From NCBI GenBank assembly GCA_029931905.1, contig JAOZRH010000063.1, positions 1 to 10,611 of the forward strand: a stretch of 10,611 nt of DNA. The letters are read 5' to 3'. A program made the position numbers and the translations under genes. Shown here piece by piece: positions 7,219 through 10,611 of the stretch (the first letter of the stretch is position 1; every line of letters starts with the position of its first letter). The notes under the pieces were generated by a model. The model was given only the letters and a program-made list of their open reading frames with translations, was not told where the DNA came from and ran no database searches. The DNA is from Fidelibacterota bacterium (GTDB lineage Bacteria > Fidelibacterota > Fidelibacteria > Fidelibacterales > Fidelibacteraceae).

Positions 7219-7260
7219 AAAACAATACGATAATATTTTGTAAATTTGTCGTATTGTTTT
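7219..7260 (+). terminator. Rho-independent-type terminator after pepF
   Basis: A perfect 12-base inverted repeat (AAAACAATACGA at 7219-7230, TCGTATTGTTTT at 7249-7260) with an 18-base loop is followed by more T-rich sequence, 22 bases after the pepF stop. The stem is AT-rich, as expected in this genome, and the paired A and T tracts could allow it to act in both directions. It separates pepF from the ABC gene. Confidence 0.7.
7241..7248 (+). promoter_or_regulatory. Possible Bacteroidota -7 element for the ABC transporter gene
   Basis: TAAATTTG matches TAnnTTTG about 33 bases before ATG 7281, inside the loop of the terminator hairpin. I see no TTG at a suitable distance upstream for the -33 element, so this is weak. 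Confidence 0.15.
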
Positions 7261-7280
7261 TTGTTTTGGGAACAATATTT

Positions 7281-9770
7281 ATGAAAAAACACAAAAACCT
7301 ATTATTTTCAATCCGTAATTTTACACAATCATATGGTGGAAAAACCGTATTAAACATTCCTAATTTAAATATTTATAAAAATGAGTTTGTCGTTTTTCTT
7401 GGAAAATCTGGTTGTGGTAAAACTACTTTATTGGAAACGCTAAGTTTAATGAGAAGATCGCAACAAGACGAATTTGAACGGTCACAAATAAATTTTTATC
7501 CCAACCAAGAGAACAATCAATCTTATGAATATCAAAATTTGTGGAATAATGAAGAATCGCTTGCACATGTTCGAAGTGATTATTTTAGTTTTATGTTTCA
7601 AGAATCGGTGTTTTTTGACGAATTAAATGCCGGAAAAAATTTGATTTTACCCAAAATTATTCAACAAAATAAACGATTATCCTTTCGTGAAGAAAAAATT
7701 TATAAAAAAAATATTTTTTCAGATATAGAGAAACAAGTACAATTATTGAATATGCCAAGCTCAAAATTGAATGAAAAAACAAATATTCAATCGGGTGGTC
7801 AAAATCAGAGATTGGCCTTTATTAGAGCATCTTTACCGGAATATTTGGTAATGTTTGCCGACGAACCAACTGGAAATTTAGACGAATTAAATGCTAATCA
7901 GATTTTTCAATGGATGGTTGAATCTATTCACAAATCTAAACAAAAAAGTTCTGCATTAGTGGTTACACATCAAAAAGATTTAGCTGTAAAATATGCAGAC
8001 AGAATAATTTGCATAAGTGAAAATGGGGTTGTTGATGATGGTAATATCTTTGTTTCAGAAACAATTAACGGCAAAAAAGTTTGGAAAAAGGAAGTTTCAG
8101 ATTCACAAAATTGGGAACTTGATGAAAATGCTAATAATGTCGATTTTTATGATGTTTTAGAAACTACTATTACCGAAAAATTAAAATCGCCCACAATACA
8201 AAAAGAGCCAAATAAAACAATTGATAGAAATACTGTTCCACTTAAAAAATCGAAAAATTACCAGCCATCATTCATAAATTTTATGCAAAAACATAAAAGT
8301 AAGGACTTTAAAATTCGCTTTAATAATTTATATTTTCTCGTTTTGTTAGCTTTTTTAACAATTGGGCTATTGGCAATCGGTGTTTCGAAACATAGTTTAA
8401 ATGAGTTAGAAAAAAAGATGAAAGATCCATACATCAATTGGTTGAGTTTAACTCCATTACGACAGCTAAGTTACGAAATTTATGCAATAGAAAAGCAATT
8501 GTCAGACCCTGAAATTATGAAACAATATAATATTCAAGAGAGCTTTGCATTAACTCGTTTTGGATTAAATTTTTTAAATAACGATGATTTAGATAAAGAA
8601 GATTTGGCATTTGGTGAAATTGTTGGTGTAGATGAATCGATAAAAGAAAATTCTATTTTGGAAAAAATATCTGAGCATTTAAATGGAAAAATGTTTGAAA
8701 ACAATAACAAAATGGGATTAATTGTAACTTACGATTTACTTAAAAGAAATAATTATAAAAAAGATGCAAGTTTTATCTTTATTCGAGAAGGTGACAGAAA
8801 AATTCCTATACAAATTTTGGGAATTGCTGATGCTTTACCACATAAAAACACCTTTATTTGTACACAGGGCTTTCATTGGGCTGTGATGAAACGAGAATTA
8901 ATTTATGAACATAAAAAAGAGATTTTCATAAATGCAAATAAAGAAGAGGCGGAATTATTTAAAAACAATTTAATAAGCAGTATAAAAGAGTGTGGATTTG
9001 TCCCATTATCTATTCGAATAAAACCATATAATATCGAAGCAAATAATCAATTCGTTTTAAAAATTGGTTATGTAAAGGATATTTCTAAATGGGAAAAATT
9101 TGTTTCTTCATCGTTTGATTCATTAATTTCTGTTGTAAGTACAAAAACGAACAATCTGAAAGCATTCCGATATTATCCACTAAAAGAAAGAGATACGAAT
9201 ATAATTGAAAATTCATTCAAAAAGACCTTTTACAATGGAATATCTACGCAATTAAATAATTTAAATAATATTGTAGCCTTTAGAAAATATCTGTTAACGA
9301 CCTTTGGTTATGAATTAAGTTTAGAATCAATTGAAAATTTAGAGAATTATAATTCTGTGGCAGCACTAACCAATTTATTAGGAATAAGTATAATAATAAT
9401 TATTCTATTTTTCTTAGCTATTTATGTGGTATATATTCTATATGTCCATTTACATAAAATTAGGAAATTGTTAGGATTACTTTTGGCTTTTGGTGCCTCA
9501 AGAAAATCTATTAAAACAATTTATCAAAAAATAATCTTTGATTTTATCATAAAAACACTAATAATCGCACTGTTTATTTCGTTTATATTTCTTCAACTAA
9601 TTTTTAATCGTCAGCTTGAAATTGAAATTATTCTTGGATATTTTAATATTATGCAACTAATTTTAATATTTGGTGTAATTGGTGTTAGCGTTGTATCTGC
9701 AAAATTTATATTGTCTCGATTTTTAAATCATCAGCCAGGCGATTTAATTTACGATAGAATAGATGAATAG
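7281..9770 (+). CDS. MacB-like ABC transporter, ATPase fused to FtsX-type permease
   Basis: Numbering is from ATG 7281 (829 residues). The ATPase domain (about 5-250) has Walker A GKSGCGKTT (41-49), Q-loop Q107, signature SGGQNQR (171-177), Walker B MFADEP (191-196), D-loop GNLD and switch H230. A charged linker of about 100 residues leads to transmembrane segment 1 (about 352-373). A large extracytoplasmic region follows (about 374-697), then three segments near 698-724, 752-776 and 790-811. This order is that of MacB and related LolCDE/FtsX mechanotransmission exporters, which move substrates from periplasm or membrane rather than through the bilayer. MacB is about 650 residues, so the linker and periplasmic region are unusually long. 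No MacA-like adaptor or outer-membrane channel is in the window, and the substrate is unknown. TTG 7254 lies inside the upstream terminator and is rejected. An exported protein gene follows on the same strand. Confidence 0.88.
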   Translation: MKKHKNLLFSIRNFTQSYGGKTVLNIPNLNIYKNEFVVFLGKSGCGKTTLLETLSLMRRSQQDEFERSQINFYPNQENNQSYEYQNLWNNEESLAHVRSDYFSFMFQESVFFDELNAGKNLILPKIIQQNKRLSFREEKIYKKNIFSDIEKQVQLLNMPSSKLNEKTNIQSGGQNQRLAFIRASLPEYLVMFADEPTGNLDELNANQIFQWMVESIHKSKQKSSALVVTHQKDLAVKYADRIICISENGVVDDGNIFVSETINGKKVWKKEVSDSQNWELDENANNVDFYDVLETTITEKLKSPTIQKEPNKTIDRNTVPLKKSKNYQPSFINFMQKHKSKDFKIRFNNLYFLVLLAFLTIGLLAIGVSKHSLNELEKKMKDPYINWLSLTPLRQLSYEIYAIEKQLSDPEIMKQYNIQESFALTRFGLNFLNNDDLDKEDLAFGEIVGVDESIKENSILEKISEHLNGKMFENNNKMGLIVTYDLLKRNNYKKDASFIFIREGDRKIPIQILGIADALPHKNTFICTQGFHWAVMKRELIYEHKKEIFINANKEEAELFKNNLISSIKECGFVPLSIRIKPYNIEANNQFVLKIGYVKDISKWEKFVSSSFDSLISVVSTKTNNLKAFRYYPLKERDTNIIENSFKKTFYNGISTQLNNLNNIVAFRKYLLTTFGYELSLESIENLENYNSVAALTNLLGISIIIIILFFLAIYVVYILYVHLHKIRKLLGLLLAFGASRKSIKTIYQKIIFDFIIKTLIIALFISFIFLQLIFNRQLEIEIILGYFNIMQLILIFGVIGVSVVSAKFILSRFLNHQPGDLIYDRIDE

Positions 9771-9816
9771 AATTTGATACTTTTGTATTGAGCCTGTTGA
9801 AATAGGAATTAGGGAA

Positions 9817-9853
9817 ACCACAAATTTCACAAAGAAATCACAAAGCACACAAG
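9817..9853 (+). repeat. CACAAA periodic intergenic repeat
   Basis: Units CCACAAA, CACAAAG, CACAAAG and CACAAG follow each other at about 10-11 nt, soon after the ABC gene stop. The pattern matches the left arm of the element at 2376-2475. The next stretch, to about 9920, is low-complexity purine-rich DNA with repeated GGAA/GGGA words. I see no CTCGGTG right arm here. Confidence 0.5.
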
Positions 9854-9938
9854 TCAAAATGAAGAATTGGAAAATGGGAGAAGAGATTTTGGAAGTTAGA
9901 AAGTTGGGAAAATGTGGAAGCAGAGAAAAAAAAATTAT

Positions 9939-9943
9939 AGGAG
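9939..9943 (+). promoter_or_regulatory. Ribosome binding site supporting TTG start of the exported protein
   Basis: AGGAG lies five bases before TTG 9949. It places the start directly before a signal peptide. It argues against the in-frame ATG at 9859, which has no such site and would add 30 codons from low-complexity repeat DNA. Confidence 0.55.
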
Positions 9944-9948
9944 ATGTT

Positions 9949-10611
9949 TTGAAAAATATAGTTTATAAGTTTATAATCGTTATGATTTTCATTGGTTCAT
10001 TGTTTGCCGAAAAGTATGTAGGCACTATCTTTTCTGATGATAATGAGAAATTTGAAACAACTGGAACAGTAACACAAAAGGGCGACTATTTTTATAAAGA
10101 TGCTATTTTTATCGATGGAGAAAACAATGTCATTATCAATGAAAAGGCAAAGTTTAAAACAAATCCATTTGAACTATTAGAAATTTCAATTACAGACAAA
10201 AGAAACGGTAGAAAAGAAATTGTATCTAAAAGCAATGAAGTATTTTTACTAAAATATCAAAAAGAAACCGATAGCAACATCAAAACTAAAATTATAGATG
10301 AAGATGGAATATTGATGCATGGATCGGTTTTAATAATGTATATTGCAGATGAATTTGATCAACTCTTATTAATGAACCAACCAGTAAAAATGAAAATGCT
10401 TGTGCCACTTAGACAAACTTATTATAATTTTGAATTAACACGAGAAGAAACACAGACTGTTTACGACAAGGAATGTTATGTTTTTAAATTAGAGGCCTCA
10501 AGTTGGTTAGTAAATGCTCTAACCCAACCAAGTTATTTTTATTTTACAAAAGATTATCCACATAAAATTATTAAATATTCTGGCTCAACTCTGATTACAG
10601 ATGAAAATGAA
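9949..10611 (+). CDS. Exported protein of unknown function, 3' end cut by window
   Basis: I translated this by hand: 221 codons are open from TTG 9949 to the right edge, with no stop. The N-terminus is a signal peptide, with Lys at 2 and 7, a hydrophobic core IIVMIFIGSLF, and likely cleavage after SLFA (about residue 20). There is no lipobox Cys, so the mature protein is probably periplasmic or outer-membrane associated. The mature part is rich in alternating hydrophobic and polar residues, suggesting beta structure. A segment with one cysteine, YDKECYVFKLEAS, and the later DYPHKIIKYSG recall DUF3108-like and LolA/LolB-like periplasmic beta proteins. This is an impression, not a family assignment. 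It follows the MacB-like gene on the same strand after about 180 bases, so a shared function with the transporter is possible but unproven. The exact start is moderately sure. Confidence 0.75.
   Translation, partial: MKNIVYKFIIVMIFIGSLFAEKYVGTIFSDDNEKFETTGTVTQKGDYFYKDAIFIDGENNVIINEKAKFKTNPFELLEISITDKRNGRKEIVSKSNEVFLLKYQKETDSNIKTKIIDEDGILMHGSVLIMYIADEFDQLLLMNQPVKMKMLVPLRQTYYNFELTREETQTVYDKECYVFKLEASSWLVNALTQPSYFYFTKDYPHKIIKYSGSTLITDENE

Noticed and set aside
7254..7280. TTG start nine codons before the ABC transporter ATG
   Set aside because: It lies inside the right arm of the terminator hairpin, and the ATPase domain begins normally from ATG 7281.
9774..9791. Small hairpin just after the ABC gene stop (TTGATAC / GTATTGA with a TTTT loop)
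   Set aside because: The seven-base stem needs two G-T pairs and is not followed by a T tract, so a terminator is not supported.
9859..9948. In-frame ATG 30 codons before the exported protein's TTG
   Set aside because: It lacks a ribosome binding site, its codons come from purine-rich low-complexity DNA, and it would bury the signal peptide.

Overview
The window is very AT-rich and dense with genes. It looks chromosomal and comes from a bacterium with an outer membrane: it carries a Kdo-8-phosphate synthase (lipopolysaccharide core), a lipoprotein signal sequence and a MacB-like ABC transporter. Low G+C, sparse Shine-Dalgarno use, a lipoprotein signal of the Bacteroidota sort and short CACAAA/CTCGGTG intergenic repeats suggest the Bacteroidota or a relative in the FCB group. 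That placement is an inference with low to moderate confidence; no rRNA or other phylogenetic marker was used.

Layout. At the left, on the minus strand, a small CxxC protein of the DUF1858 type (940-1146) is followed with no spacer by a radical SAM protein of the YhcC/YtqA (TIGR01212) family that runs off the left edge (939 to 1). A divergent intergenic region of 170 bp leads to plus-strand genes: a solitary amino-group DNA methyltransferase (1317-2369), a repeat-bearing spacer, then a tight pair, CTP synthase pyrG (2638-4341) and Kdo-8-phosphate synthase kdsA (4347-5159). Next comes an oligoendopeptidase F (M3 family) gene whose lipoprotein leader is separated from the enzyme by an in-frame TAA (5311-7197), closed by a clear hairpin terminator at 7219-7260. 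Then follow a MacB-like ABC ATPase-permease fusion (7281-9770) and a short repeat-bearing spacer. Last is an exported protein of unknown function that starts at TTG 9949 and runs off the right edge.

How genes work together. PyrG makes CTP and KdsA makes Kdo-8-phosphate; after dephosphorylation, CTP activates Kdo to CMP-Kdo, so the pair supplies both halves of one lipopolysaccharide precursor, and pyrG-kdsA adjacency is known in other Gram-negative bacteria. The metal-ligand residues show KdsA to be of the metal-dependent class. The rest are separate units: a radical SAM operon, a methyltransferase with no visible restriction partner, a possibly surface-directed peptidase, and a transporter next to an exported protein.

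The observation most worth checking is the in-frame stop in pepF: the signal peptide upstream and the roughly 595 codons downstream are both intact and in the same frame. I see no CRISPR array, tRNA, rRNA, integrase or transposase, and no clearly new multi-gene system.
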